Source of the DNA: Alentia gelatinosa
Lineage: Eukaryota > Annelida > Polychaeta > Phyllodocida > Polynoidae
Reading direction: 5' to 3'
Assembly: GCA_950022655.1 (NCBI GenBank)
Contig: OX465580.1
Span: 44,514,028 to 44,578,027 of the forward strand
Length of the DNA: 64,000 bases
A program made the position numbers and the translations under genes. Below, in pieces: positions 35,301 through 49,900 of this stretch (the first letter of the stretch is position 1; every line of letters starts with the position of its first letter). Below the pieces are notes generated by a model, which saw nothing but the letters and a program-made list of their open reading frames with translations, did not search any database and was not told where the DNA came from.

Positions 35301-38300
35301 TAGATTGACTTGTGCTGCATATTTAATTAGTTTAAGTAGGCATTTATTTGTAATTAATAACTAAAGAAAAAAACATTGTCTGAAATTATAATATAAAAAT
35401 ATTGCATCATTTCCAACAAAGCCTTACTTCTTCATTTTCTGCCTACCACGACAATGCTTTAACATAGGGCACATATAAAAAAAGGAGCTTTTTGCTACTT
35501 TTCTATTTTTATAACAAAACAGTCCATTTTGACTTCTACTATGAGTACAATAAAAGTTGAGGTATCACAATGATCCTCAAAGAAATCTCTACTTGGTTAA
35601 CCTGGGCTTTGATTTTGATGTAGGGCTATATTATGTAAAGAAATATCATAGTTATGTAAATATACATGGTTAGATATGAGATATGGAGCTGTATTGTCAG
35701 ATCACATACATCATATTGTGTAAGTACTTCAATGTTACTGATTTTAATACTTTGTGATATTTCGGAAATTATAGCAAAGTTAGTAATATTCAATGGACAT
35801 AGTTGTTCTGCCTGTAATGCTGTAAAATATCAGAAAATTCAGACGATGTTTGATGAATTACTGGTATTTTTTTAAGTGTAAACGTATCAACAGTAAAAGT
35901 CCGTGACTACGGACCACAGAGGCCTGCCGTTAAATCGTCACAATACGTGACGCTGTCTACCGTATTATAAGGGCACGGTGCTAGAGCCCTGCCAAATACA
36001 TCCCGCACTATAGGTCAGGTAGGCATATTAGGGACTAAGGTGGGATCCGGATTCAAATAGCGTTTCCCTAAAAATTCTTATAGATTGACTTGTGCTGCAT
36101 ATTTAATTAGTTTAAGTAGGCATTTATTTGTAATTAATAACTAAAGAAAAAAACATTGTCTGAAATTATAATATAAAAATATTGCATCATTTCCAACAAA
36201 GCCTTACTTCTTCATTTTCTGCCTACCACGACAATGCTTTAACATAGGGCACATATAAAAAAAGGAGCTTTTTGCTACTTTTCTATTTTTATAACAAAAC
36301 AGTCCATTTTGACTTCTACTATGAGTACAATAAAAGTTGAGGTATCACAATGATCCTCAAAGAAATCTCTACTTGGTTAACCTTGGCTTTGATTTTGATG
36401 TAGGGCTATATTATGTAAAGAAATATCATAGTTATGTAAATATACATGGTTAGATATGAGATATGGAGCTGTATTGTCAGATCACATACATCATATTGTG
36501 TAAGTACTTCAATGTTACTGATTTTAATACTTTGTGATATTTCGGAAATTATAGCAAAGTTAGTAATATTCAATGGACATAGTTGTTCTGCCTGTAATGC
36601 TGTAAAATATCAGAAAATTCAGACGATGTTTGATGAATTACTGGTATTTTTTTAAGTGTAAACGTATCAACAGTAAAAGTCCGTGACTACGGACCACAGA
36701 GGCCTGCCGTTAAATCGTCACAATACGTGACGCTGTCTACCGTATTATAAGGGCACGGTGCTAGAGCCCTGCCAAATACATCCCGCACTATAGGTCAGGT
36801 AGGCATATTAGGGACTAAGGTGGGATCCGGATTCAAATAGCGTTTCCCTAAAAATTCTTATAGATTGACTTGTGCTGCATATTTAATTAGTTTAAGTAGG
36901 CATTTATTTGTAATTAATAACTAAAGAAAAAAACATTGTCTGAAATTATAATATAAAAATATTGCATCATTTCCAACAAAGCCTTACTTCTTCATTTTCT
37001 GCCTACCACGACAATGCTTTAACATAGGGCACATATAAAAAAAGGAGCTTTTTGCTACTTTTCTATTTTTATAACAAAACAGTCCATTTTGACTTCTACT
37101 ATGAGTACAATAAAAGTTGAGGTATCACAATGATCCTCAAAGAAATCTCTACTTGGTTAACCTGGGCTTTGATTTTGATGTAGGGCTATATTATGTAAAG
37201 AAATATCATAGTTATGTAAATATACATGGTTAGATATGAGATATGGAGCTGTATTGTCAGATCACATACATCATATTGTGTAAGTACTTCAATGTTACTG
37301 ATTTTAATACTTTGTGATATTTCGGAAATTATAGCAAAGTTAGTAATATTCAATGGACATAGTTGTTCTGCCTGTAATGCTGTAAAATATCAGAAAATTC
37401 AGACGATGTTTGATGAATTACTGGTATTTTTTTAAGTGTAAACGTATCAACAGTAAAAGTCCGTGACTACGGACCACAGAGGCCTGCCGTTAAATCGTCA
37501 CAATACGTGACGCTGTCTACCGTATTATAAGGGCACGGTGCTAGAGCCCTGCCAAATACATCCCGCACTATAGGTCAGGTAGGCATATTAGGGACTAAGG
37601 TGGGATCCGGATTCAAATAGCGTTTCCCTAAAAATTCTTATAGATTGACTTGTGCTGCATATTTAATTAGTTTAAGTAGGCATTTATTTGTAATTAATAA
37701 CTAAAGAAAAAAACATTGTCTGAAATTATAATATAAAAATATTGCATCATTTCCAACAAAGCCTTACTTCTTCATTTTCTGCCTACCACGACAATGCTTT
37801 AACATAGGGCACATATAAAAAAAGGAGCTTTTTGCTACTTTTCTATTTTTATAACAAAACAGTCCATTTTGACTTCTACTATGAGTACAATAAAAGTTGA
37901 GGTATCACAATGATCCTCAAAGAAATCTCTACTTGGTTAACCTGGGCTTTGATTTTGATGTAGGGCTATATTATGTAAAGAAATATCATAGTTATGTAAA
38001 TATACATGGTTAGATATGAGATATGGAGCTGTATTGTCAGATCACATACATCATATTGTGTAAGTACTTCAATGTTACTGATTTTAATACTTTGTGATAT
38101 TTCGGAAATTATAGCAAAGTTAGTAATATTCAATGGACATAGTTGTTCTGCCTGTAATGCTGTAAAATATCAGAAAATTCAGACGATGTTTGATGAATTA
38201 CTGGTATTTTTTTAAGTGTAAACGTATCAACAGTAAAAGTCCGTGACTACGGACCACAGAGGCCTGCCGTTAAATCGTCACAATACGTGACGCTGTCTAC

Positions 38301-41300
38301 CGTATTATAAGGGCACGGTGCTAGAGCCCTGCCAAATACATCCCGCACTATAGGTCAGGTAGGCATATTAGGGACTAAGGTGGGATCCGGATTCAAATAG
38401 CGTTTCCCTAAAAATTCTTATAGATTGACTTGTGCTGCATATTTAATTAGTTTAAGTAGGCATTTATTTGTAATTAATAACTAAAGAAAAAAACATTGTC
38501 TGAAATTATAATATAAAAATATTGCATCATTTCCAACAAAGCCTTACTTCTTCATTTTCTGCCTACCACGACAATGCTTTAACATAGGGCACATATAAAA
38601 AAAGGAGCTTTTTGCTACTTTTCTATTTTTATAACAAAACAGTCCATTTTGACTTCTACTATGAGTACAATAAAAGTTGAGGTATCACAATGATCCTCAA
38701 AGAAATCTCTACTTGGTTAACCTGGGCTTTGATTTTGATGTAGGGCTATATTATGTAAAGAAATATCATAGTTATGTAAATATACATGGTTAGATATGAG
38801 ATATGGAGCTGTATTGTCAGATCACATACATCATATTGTGTAAGTACTTCAATGTTACTGATTTTAATACTTTGTGATATTTCGGAAATTATAGCAAAGT
38901 TAGTAATATTCAATGGACATAGTTGTTCTGCCTGTAATGCTGTAAAATATCAGAAAATTCAGACGATGTTTGATGAATTACTGGTATTTTTTTAAGTGTA
39001 AACGTATCAACAGTAAAAGTCCGTGACTACGGACCACAGAGGCCTGCCGTTAAATCGTCACAATACGTGACGCTGTCTACCGTATTATAAGGGCACGGTG
39101 CTAGAGCCCTGCCAAATACATCCCGCACTATAGGTCAGGTAGGCATATTAGGGACTAAGGTGGGATCCGGATTCAAATAGCGTTTCCCTAAAAATTCTTA
39201 TAGATTGACTTGTGCTGCATATTTAATTAGTTTAAGTAGGCATTTATTTGTAATTAATAACTAAAGAAAAAAACATTGTCTGAAATTATAATATAAAAAT
39301 ATTGCATCATTTCCAACAAAGCCTTACTTCTTCATTTTCTGCCTACCACGACAATGCTTTAACATAGGGCACATATAAAAAAAGGAGCTTTTTGCTACTT
39401 TTCTATTTTTATAACAAAACAGTCCATTTTGACTTCTACTATGAGTACAATAAAAGTTGAGGTATCACAATGATCCTCAAAGAAATCTCTACTTGGTTAA
39501 CCTGGGCTTTGATTTTGATGTAGGGCTATATTATGTAAAGAAATATCATAGTTATGTAAATATACATGGTTAGATATGAGATATGGAGCTGTATTGTCAG
39601 ATCACATACATCATATTGTGTAAGTACTTCAATGTTACTGATTTTAATACTTTGTGATATTTCGGAAATTATAGCAAAGTTAGTAATATTCAATGGACAT
39701 AGTTGTTCTGCCTGTAATGCTGTAAAATATCAGAAAATTCAGACGATGTTTGATGAATTACTGGTATTTTTTTAAGTGTAAACGTATCAACAGTAAAAGT
39801 CCGTGACTACGGACCACAGAGGCCTGCCGTTAAATCGTCACAATACGTGACGCTGTCTACCGTATTATAAGGGCACGGTGCTAGAGCCCTGCCAAATACA
39901 TCCCGCACTATAGGTCAGGTAGGCATATTAGGGACTAAGGTGGGATCCGGATTCAAATAGCGTTTCCCTAAAAATTCTTATAGATTGACTTGTGCTGCAT
40001 ATTTAATTAGTTTAAGTAGGCATTTATTTGTAATTAATAACTAAAGAAAAAAACATTGTCTGAAATTATAATATAAAAATATTGCATCATTTCCAACAAA
40101 GCCTTACTTCTTCATTTTCTGCCTACCACGACAATGCTTTAACATAGGGCACATATAAAAAAAGGAGCTTTTTGCTACTTTTCTATTTTTATAACAAAAC
40201 AGTCCATTTTGACTTCTACTATGAGTACAATAAAAGTTGAGGTATCACAATGATCCTCAAAGAAATCTCTACTTGGTTAACCTGGGCTTTGATTTTGATG
40301 TAGGGCTATATTATGTAAAGAAATATCATAGTTATGTAAATATACATGGTTAGATATGAGATATGGAGCTGTATTGTCAGATCACATACATCATATTGTG
40401 TAAGTACTTCAATGTTACTGATTTTAATACTTTGTGATATTTCGGAAATTATAGCAAAGTTAGTAATATTCAATGGACATAGTTGTCTGCCTGTAATGCT
40501 GTAAAATATCAGAAAATTCAGACGATGTTTGATGAATTACTGGTATTTTTTTAAGTGTAAACGTATCAACAGTAAAAGTCCGTGACTACGGACCACAGAG
40601 GCCTGCCGTTAAATCGTCACAATACGTGACGCTGTCTACCATATTATAAGGGCACGGTGCTAGAGCCCTGCCAAATACATCCCGCACTATAGGTCAGGTA
40701 GGCATATTAGGGACTAAGGTGGGATCCGGATTCAAATAGCGTTTCCCTAAAAATTCTTATAGATTGACTTGTGCTGCATATTTAATTAGTTTAAGTAGGC
40801 ATTTATTTGTAATTAATAACTAAAGAAAAAAACATTGTCTGAAATTATAATATAAAAATATTGCATCATTTCCAACAAAGCCTTACTTCTTCATTTTCTG
40901 CCTACCACGACAATGCTTTAACATAGGGCACATATAAAAAAGGAGCTTTTTGCTACTTTTCTATTTTTATAACAAAACAGTCCATTTTGACTTCTACTAT
41001 GAGTACAATAAAAGTTGAGGTATCACAATGATCCTCAAAGAAATCTCTACTTGGTTAACCTGGGCTTTGATTTTTCTTCCATATGGTATTCTATAGAATC
41101 TTCACTCATATTCTAGAAGTCAAACATTTTGCCTAACTTATAGCATGATTTCAGAGAACATATGTCAAAAATTAAAACAAATGAATCACCCCAATAAATC
41201 CAAGATATGTATGACAATAAAGCCCATAATCTCAGGCTTAATATGGTACCCTTTGTAAATATGTATCTCTTTTACAGCCTAAGTTATGAGAACTTTTGTA

Positions 41301-43922
41301 TAGCAAGTCTAAAATAACTAGTTTTCAGTCCCCAGGAATGATGTGCAGCTATTGACCTATTCAGGGCGAGCGACGCCTGAGGGTATTCCCAGTGTAGGGC
41401 GAATGATGCCTTGAGACAGCATTTACAATATTAAGGACATTATTGTTTTATCAAGAAATAATGGCTCAATAAACATGAAAACAAATGATGAGTTTACGTT
41501 TGAAGTGTCATATTACGTTTATCAGAATATCGATAATAGGCTCGCCCCCTAGCATTATACATCTCACTGGCACCTGTTGCTACCAACATAGGTCTGCCAT
41601 AGACCCCCGCCTGTAAAGGCCTAATAGGTTAAATGCAATGAAGTCAAAGACTGAATACTTAAACTTATACACTATCCAAACATAGAAAAATACAAAGAGA
41701 CTGCGGGTGGGAATTCAAAATTACCCAGGGTTGATATTGACCAATCGTTGATACATGGAAAGCAATTGAATCAATTTTTTAATCAACTCTGTGTTAATTA
41801 ATCTTTACAAATCAGTCAAAAGGGTAGACTGAAGAAATAAACCAAAGATCTTTCCTCTCGTTCCTCTTACAGACCATATTGATCTCAGAATCCTTTTATC
41901 CCTTCATGCATGCAATCATGAGACCAGAGTGACTGACTCACCGGACTCCTCCTCTATCTGCCGATACCTGTGGATGGACCTCTCGCCAAGCACCGCCCAG
42001 ATAGGGTCAGGGTCCAGGACCCGTGTGATGCGACCCTCGTCGTAGTAAGCCCCGTGGATGTCAGTTGTGGTTCTGTCCTAAAGATATTAGCAAAAACCAT
42101 ATATATTCATATACGCACCGTCACAGGGTATGGCATCACTAGTACAGATTGAATAGAGAAGAGATTCGTTGAAGACAGTGCCATACATGTACTTCATTTC
42201 TTCTTTTTAGAACTACTCTAATCATTCATGGCTAGCAAATGGGTGTACAATTACGAAAGGTGACTAGACCGAACCATGTAAGTATTCAAGAAGGTGGTCT
42301 GGGTGACTAAAAATTCTTGGATTTTATCAAATGTTTGTAGGTATGGACTAAACACCACTAGATTTTCGTTTTGATTCACAGGTGTGGAGAATGGAGACAA
42401 AGATTAAACGACCAAATTTTTTATTTTCCATTAGTTGTCCTATGATACCAATAGAGTTTTAAATAGTTTAAACGTCACTGATATTCTACTGTTGTACATG
42501 TGGATGCAAAAGTATCCTTGTTGAAGAAAGAATGTTGTCTCATGTAAAAATTACCGCATTCAAATGATCAAAAGGTACTTACTAAATACATTTAGAAGGA
42601 CTACTGAATTGAATGTGAAATACAATGGCTTCTTGTCGAGATCAATAATCCTCGGTGAAATATTGCATTATATAACAATTCACTGGTATGGGTTTCATAC
42701 AATACATTTCTATGTTATTTAATATGATATTGTTTTGAAACCTCTATTCCCTCATGTACAAGCAGCTGGTGCCGGACATATTCTAAAAACAGTTAAAATC
42801 AAGTATAGATAAAGTATTATACTCAATTCAAAGGTCAAGACAGTGTCCTTGAAAGCAGCTTTTGGAAATGCTGGCGATCAACTATCTGAAATTCGGTACC
42901 ATCTGGCATGCCACCGATAGTATCCTTAGATTCATCAAGGATGTCTTTGCTATCTGTGTTATCTATCGATATATGAAGAAAGCGCAGAAGCCTAAATTCT
43001 TTTCAGAAAAAGACCAATATTTATGCATGCTGGAAGGGAGGCGACGAATGTTTCAATAAATGTAAAAGAGAAAGGTTGAAGGTTTAGCATTGTGTTTCCA
43101 ATTGTCCATTCATTAGATTATCCACTCATGTAATCATTAATATACCGGTCTACCATACATATGATATGACTGATCATTCCCTAGCTGCCTCATTGAGTCA
43201 CTTTGTAATAAATGTCAAAAGAACACACAATTTCTCATGTTATCAAGGATGTGTACACAATCTTGTATGCAACTATTCATCTTTACAGGAACCTAGATAA
43301 TGATTCCCATATGGACATGTTGTTGCGTCAGTATGTGGCTCTGCTATCATAAACCATGACCTTGACCTACTCAGTCAGATGGGTAATCAGTCAGGCGAAA
43401 GGCAGTCCGATTGATGGCTAGTCAGGAGGATGGTCAGATAAATGGGCATTCAGGTGGATAGACAGTCAAGTGGATTGGCAGTCCAAGAGTTGGCAGTCAG
43501 AAGGATGGGCAATCTGGTGGATATACAAATAAATGAACAAACAGGCGAATGAGAAGTCTGTTGGACAGGTGGTGTGGTGAATGGTCAGTCATATGGATGA
43601 GCAGTTAGGTGAATGGGCAGTCAGATGTATGGGTAGTCCGGTGGATAGGCAGTCAAACGAATGGGAGAGAGATTGATTGGTAGTCAGTTGGATGGACAGA
43701 TGAGTGGGCAGTCAGATGGATGGAAAGCCAGTTGGAAGAATAGTACGATGGACAGTCGGATGAATAGGCAGTCAGGTTGATTGGCAGTCAGAAGAATGGG
43801 ATATCAGATGGGTGAATAGTCTGGTGCCATTAGTCTAGGATTCAGATCCATAGGCAGTTGGACTTCTAGTCAGGTGGATGGGCAGTCAGATAGGTAGATA
43901 GATCAATAGATAGATAGATAGG

Positions 43923-43986
<64 letters not shown>

Positions 43987-46900
43987 CTGGTGTATGGGCA
44001 GTCAGATCAATGGGAAGTCAGATGGATGAATAGTCTGAGGGATGGGCAGTCAAATGCATGGGCAGACAGGTGGATGGGAAGTACTGATGCTCTCCAAATT
44101 CTGCAAAATAGAGCCCTAAGAATCTGTCTTCGAGCAAACCCTTATACACCTATTAGAGATCTACATAGAATGGCGGAGGTGCCCCTTCTCAAAGATCGAA
44201 GGGAGGCTCATCTATTGAACTTTATGTATACTAAATCAAGAAAGACAGATAATGTTGTCATTGCACCTAAGAAAACTAGACTTTTTGATGCGCCAGTGAT
44301 CCGTATTGACAGGCCAAATGGCATAGCATACTCTCGTTCTGTAATATTCCATGGTGGTACGAAATAGAATGGTCTGCTGCCTCTAATACGAAATACTGAG
44401 ACATTAAAGATGTTCAAGGCACTGACAAAAGCTAACATGAAGGCTACAATATGGCAAAACTAATGATATTGTAATTTTTCTCTGCCATATAGATTGTTTG
44501 TTAAACTGGGATTGCTGTTCATGAGTAAAATGATACTAGTTATGTGAATGTATTTAGCTTGTTGAGTGAGATCCTGATTGAACCTGTTTTGTTTTCTTTG
44601 TTTTGTTTTGTTTTCTCTTTCTCTATTAAAATTCAATACAGAAAAAGGATTATAAGGTCTTTTGGACATGGCTTGGTCATTTAAACCAGTCTTATAAATA
44701 GGCTGAGACCTTCTGCCGCTTTATTGGTTATGCAACTGATTTGTAAATCTGATGGAGCTTGCTGTATGCTTATCTCTGGAACCAATAAAGAAATCAATCA
44801 AGTCAGGTTGATAGGCGGTCCAATGAGTTGGTAGTGAGATGAGTGAGCCGTCTGGTGGATGGACAGATGAATGAACAGTCAGGTGAATGGGCAGTCAGTT
44901 AGATGGGCAGTTAGGTGGATGGGCAGTCAGATGGATGAACGTATGAGTGGGCAGTCAGATAGATGGATAACAAGTGTGATGAGCACTCAGATGGGTGAAT
45001 AGTCTGGTGGATGGAAAGTCATTTGAACGGGCAGACAGGTGGGTCAGCAGTCTGTTGGACAAATAACTGGGCAGTCAGGCAGATGAGCAGCCAGATGAAT
45101 GGGCAGTCAGATTGATGAAAAGTTTGTTGCATGGACAGTCTGTTGCATAGACAGATTCAGGTGAAAGAAAAGTCAATTAAATGGGTATTCAGATGGATGG
45201 GAGGTCAGATGGATGAACAGTCAAAAGGATTATCAGTCAGGTTGAAAACAGCCAAATGGATGGGCAGTCAGGTGAACAGACATTCAGATTAATAGGTGGT
45301 CAGGAGGATGGTTAGTCATATGAATGGGTAAATAGGTGGATGGGAATAGAAATAGGCGTTAAGGTGGAAGGGTAATCAGGCGGACGGGCATTCAGATGGA
45401 AGGGAAGACAGTTGGATGGGCAGGTAGGTGGATGGGAAATAAGAAGGACGGGCAGTCAGGTAGATGAGCGGTCAGAGTGATGACTGACAGGTCTCACATG
45501 CATACATGGAGAGATCGATTACTGTTCTCGCATACCCCCTGTTCGCAGACAAACCAAAGACTAGATTATTCTCTGACTGTTGAAAACTGGCATGAAAAAT
45601 CAATCGATTTTCACGCGAATTAGACTGAAAAGTAGGCAGAGCTTGGGCGAAATTTTCACGTGGTTCCGTGAATAATCATATTCCACACACTGAGGTATGT
45701 TCCTATATATGAACATTGTCCATCACGAGTGGAGAATTTAGAAATATGATCTAGAAATCTAACTGCAAACATTGATGCGATGGGGGAGGGGGAGGAACCG
45801 ACCAAGTGATAGTAATTAAGATCCGAGTTTTGCAGAAGGTTCTCACGTTAAATAGATGAACTGGGACTACTCACTGTGAGGCTCATTGACATAAATACCA
45901 TATATCGGTTAGTTTGGATGAAGGAAAAGTTATATATATTAGGCCTTCGGTGGTCAACTTTGGGAGCGTTCATTATTTACGGCAGGGGGTTGAGCTATTG
46001 GAGGGGGGCGGTTCATATGAGGGTATTTTGCCTGGGAAATTTTATTTTGAGGTATTTGCCGAGGGAGAGGGGGCATTTCATTTTGGGATATATGCCTGGG
46101 GTAGGGCATCACAATTCTCGGTATTTGCTTGGGGCCGGGGGGGTGGGGGGCAATATCGTTTAACTAAACTACTTTAGTTTCTGCAAAAGCCCCTCCCCAT
46201 GAAATAAATCTCCATGTAAGGTATAATTAGTGATTTGACGATACAAAGGTCTATGTGAACATCAATGAATTTTCTCCCTCTCTCCCTTCCTCTCTTCCGG
46301 CTTCCCTCCGTCCGTCCATCCCAACCTCTGTCCACTCCAACCTTCCTTCACTACGTACACACGTACAATTTTACTTCTCCCAATTTTTGGCCTTTCAACA
46401 TCTCGGCGTCCTTCATACTCCACAACTATCGGACCGAAGGATACCGAGGCAAATTACGAGTGAGTTTAAGAGTACACGGGAATAGAGAAGATGGGACTGA
46501 AAACAAGGGCAATGGCGAGCACCTCTAAAGCTCCAGACACGGACCAGGAGTCTGAGTCGACCGTGAAGCAGAGCGAGGACCACATGGACTTCGTATCCCA
46601 GCAAGGCAGCATGCGGTCCTCCCGCATCTGGCCGTTGAAAATGGTTTGGCCAATATGAAGTCGAACATCACCAAAATCGATAAGAAGATGAACGGGGTGT
46701 TGGATGCGATTCTCCAGATCTCAAGGCAACGGTCCCAAGGCCCCCCCTGCTCCCTCGGTGGCAGAGGCACCCACCTGGGACTGGGCGGAGGACCAGGCCG
46801 CCCACGTACTACCACCAACACTGCAACTCCTCGACCACTATGCAGGGGATGCCTACATACAACGTGAGCTCGACCGTGAGGCAATCCGGTATGACCGCAC

Positions 46901-49900
46901 GGCTGGTAAGCTGCAATCTGATATTCACATTTCACATCCTATTAGCAAGCCCTTCATGTTCATCGAACGGGAGGGTGTATATACATTGTCGCAGAAACTC
47001 AAGGTCAGGGGGTCCCTTGGGCCACTCAAGTACATTAGTGCTTTCCAAGGGCTCATGACCAACGACCAGGCCGTGGACCCCGTGGACCGGGATGACATGT
47101 TCCGGCACCTTCACCAGGTGTCCATTGATGTTCGATCTTGGCCGTGGGCCGCCGTAAGGAGGTGGTCGAACCACGTGTTTGACAAAATCGAGGCCGGGAG
47201 GCTGTCGTGGGGCGACTACAGCAGAATACAGGAGGAGCGAGTCCAACTGGCTATGACGACCTCGACACTACAGAACGGCCAATACAAAAGTTGAAGACGG
47301 GAGCTGCCATGCTGGCAGTATAATTTGGAAAGCCATCAAATGGATACATGTGTGTTCGTTTTGTGATTCCGTGGGGAAGCAGTGTGGTCACTCGTTACAC
47401 GCAACAGGAAGTTGGGCTACACGCTGGGGTATGACAGCAGTTAGCCCACGCCGACTCCAGCCCCACGCAAGACACCCCATGCAAGACACACACTCCGGGC
47501 GGCAGACCCCAAGGCGGATGTGCTCCCACAACAACCATCAAAAATGGTTACGGTGCGCCCTGCGAGTGAGAGAGGCGCACCCGGTTACCCCCACTACACA
47601 TGCACCCACCCCGGGTGCGCAGGTCAATGAGTGCAGCGCATGTGACGTCACCCCACACGTTACACGTGGACCATGTGCGCACCTGTCGGATCACAACAAT
47701 AACAAGAGTTACCACATGCCGGCTGCCCGGGGGAGTGCCCTCCCATCACTGGATATACCCAAGAGTATTAGTGGTACTCTCTCAGGATCAAGTACACACC
47801 TCCACGCTGAAACTAACACTCCAGATTTTGCCGCACTTAGAGACATTTGCGACACCAAAATTCCGACCCCCAGAGTCCGTACAGACCCGGAGGCACTCAT
47901 GTCACACAGGCAGGCCAACTGGCCACTCTTCAGCGGGAAGGGGCCCTCGAGCCATGCCCACATATACGAAGCCGTCCGTGCCTTGGGCCTTCCCAACGCG
48001 ATGTGTACCAAGATCACCCTCCCCATGGATCCCAAAATACGGGCGTGGGAGAAATACCTCCCGGCTATGGACGGGAAAGAGGAGCTGCTGGGATTTGTGT
48101 GCTACGGGTTCCCCCTCGGCTACCAGCAATACATGGGGGATCCCTCCCAGCTTAACCAGTTCATCAATAAAGAACTCGGTTTCTTGAACCTCCTGAGAGA
48201 AGCGGGGATCCAAGGCCCGCAGAGTTATCACCGATATAATATTCCCGAGGGAGAAAAGCGTCAATGCGTACATTATAAAAAAACTTGATGTATGGTCAAG
48301 AGCGGGAACATGGCCTACTCACAGTTGACGGGTTTGTGGCCCATCTCATGGCCTCGGGACACTCGAGCTACATGGCGACCATCGACATCTCGAGGGCATA
48401 CAAGAAATTTAGGTGCCCCTGGACTGGCCGTTACTCTGCTTCATGTGGGATGGCATTGGCAGCTACTATGGTCTAAGGCACATGCCCCAGGCCCAGTCGC
48501 CAACCAGAGAAGTGCCGTGTCGACCTACGTCGCCTTCTGCCGACGGATGGGCACTGTCCCACAACCACCGACCGTGAGTTTTGTCACGGCCTACCTGGAG
48601 TACATCGCAGGCCACGCCCCTCTCTAGCGACTGTGGCGAACCACCTATCGCACCTACGGTCCCATCTACGGCTGTTGGGTGGGGACGTCGCCATGACTGA
48701 GGACGCGAGAATCAGGCGGGCACCTCCAATCCCCATGCCGGCCCTCCAGGAAGTACTCGGGGGCCTAACGGCCAATCCCCTTCACCTCTTGCTATGGGCC
48801 GTGTTCCTCCTCCTGTATTATGCCATGCTTTGACAGAGCGAGGTTGCTCGACCCACGGCTCATGTACACAACCCGTCACGTCACCAGCCCCACGCACGTG
48901 ACGGTGAGGATAAAGGCAGCCAAAAACTTCCAGTGTGTTGGAGAGGAGAAATTGGTGTCTCTACAGGCATCCCCGAACCCGAGGTCGTGCCCGGTAGAGG
49001 CAGTAAAGGAAATGGTGGCCGCAGTTCCCACGGCCAGGACAAGGACCCATTCCTGATGCTCGAGGACAGATCCACCATCACATGCCGAATGCTAGCAAAG
49101 GAATGGGAATGACTGAATACTGCAGCAGGCCACCCTCCAAAAGCCTACACTCTCCACAGCCTGAGAAAGGCCGCGGCCACACAGGCATTCCGGGCGGGAA
49201 TGCCTGAGCTGTCCATTCAGTGATATGGAGGGTGGTGTTCAAATGCCCACAGGGCATACATCAGAGACTCAAACACTCAGGCAGTCAACCTGTTCCTTAT
49301 CAAGTCTCTCAACCAATAACTCTTATCACTTACACTGCACGAAACCTACCACTTTACATATGTATGCGAAACGCGTCTGGCGGTAGGATTTTGCGTCTAG
49401 AAGTTAGACCTGTTATCCGTCTCGTAGACGCCTTATCTAGTGGCGTATATACATGTCCATGGTGCGGTCTTATATACGTCATATATACGCCTGATTCTGT
49501 TGTATATACACCACTTTCAAAAAGTTCCACTCTCTGCCACTTGGGGACACTACTGGTAGCATATTTCATTTGACATTAACCATCTAAGTCTGTATTATAT
49601 GAAAATTGCAAATTTATATTACCAATTTATTTTATAAAAACCTAATTAAGTATAAATTGATTAATTACACATAGTAAGCCTTGAATTATGTTGTTTTTTT
49701 AATTGTTTTTCTAAAAGATCTTACTTTCAAACACCATTTCAATGTGTGGACATTCAGGCTTACTATATAATTGCCTCCCCCCCCATGTCTCTGTGCACCT
49801 GAAGTCCGACTCCCGACCCCGTCGCCGCCCCAAGTGCCTCCACACATCTGCTGCCGACGCCGCTTTGACACCTGCCGCTTTGACACCCACCGCTTTGACA

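Larger units (their letters stand above)
43380..45485 (+). repeat. degenerate minisatellite (GGGCAGTCAGRTGGATG-like)
   Basis: About 2.1 kb of irregular repeats built from GGCAGTCAG and GGTGGATGG words, with a (GATA)n block at 43888-43985. Interrupted by a LINE 3' fragment at 44083-44801, after which the same repeat resumes. Lies in intron 1. Confidence 0.9.

Noticed and set aside
34106..39775. Eight identical 69-codon ORFs in the 780-bp repeats
   Set aside because: They are identical because the DNA units are identical, the ninth unit breaks the frame, and there is no recognisable motif. Not evidence of a gene family.
42840..43060. Short open segments on both strands, with an acceptor-like site on the minus strand, inside intron 1
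   Set aside because: Only about 50-65 codons. No homology recognised, and the exon 1 to exon 2 junction of the oxidoreductase is already in phase without it.
43380..45485. CRISPR-like array
   Set aside because: Repeats are degenerate and directly adjoining, without uniform spacers, and the context is animal DNA. This is a minisatellite.
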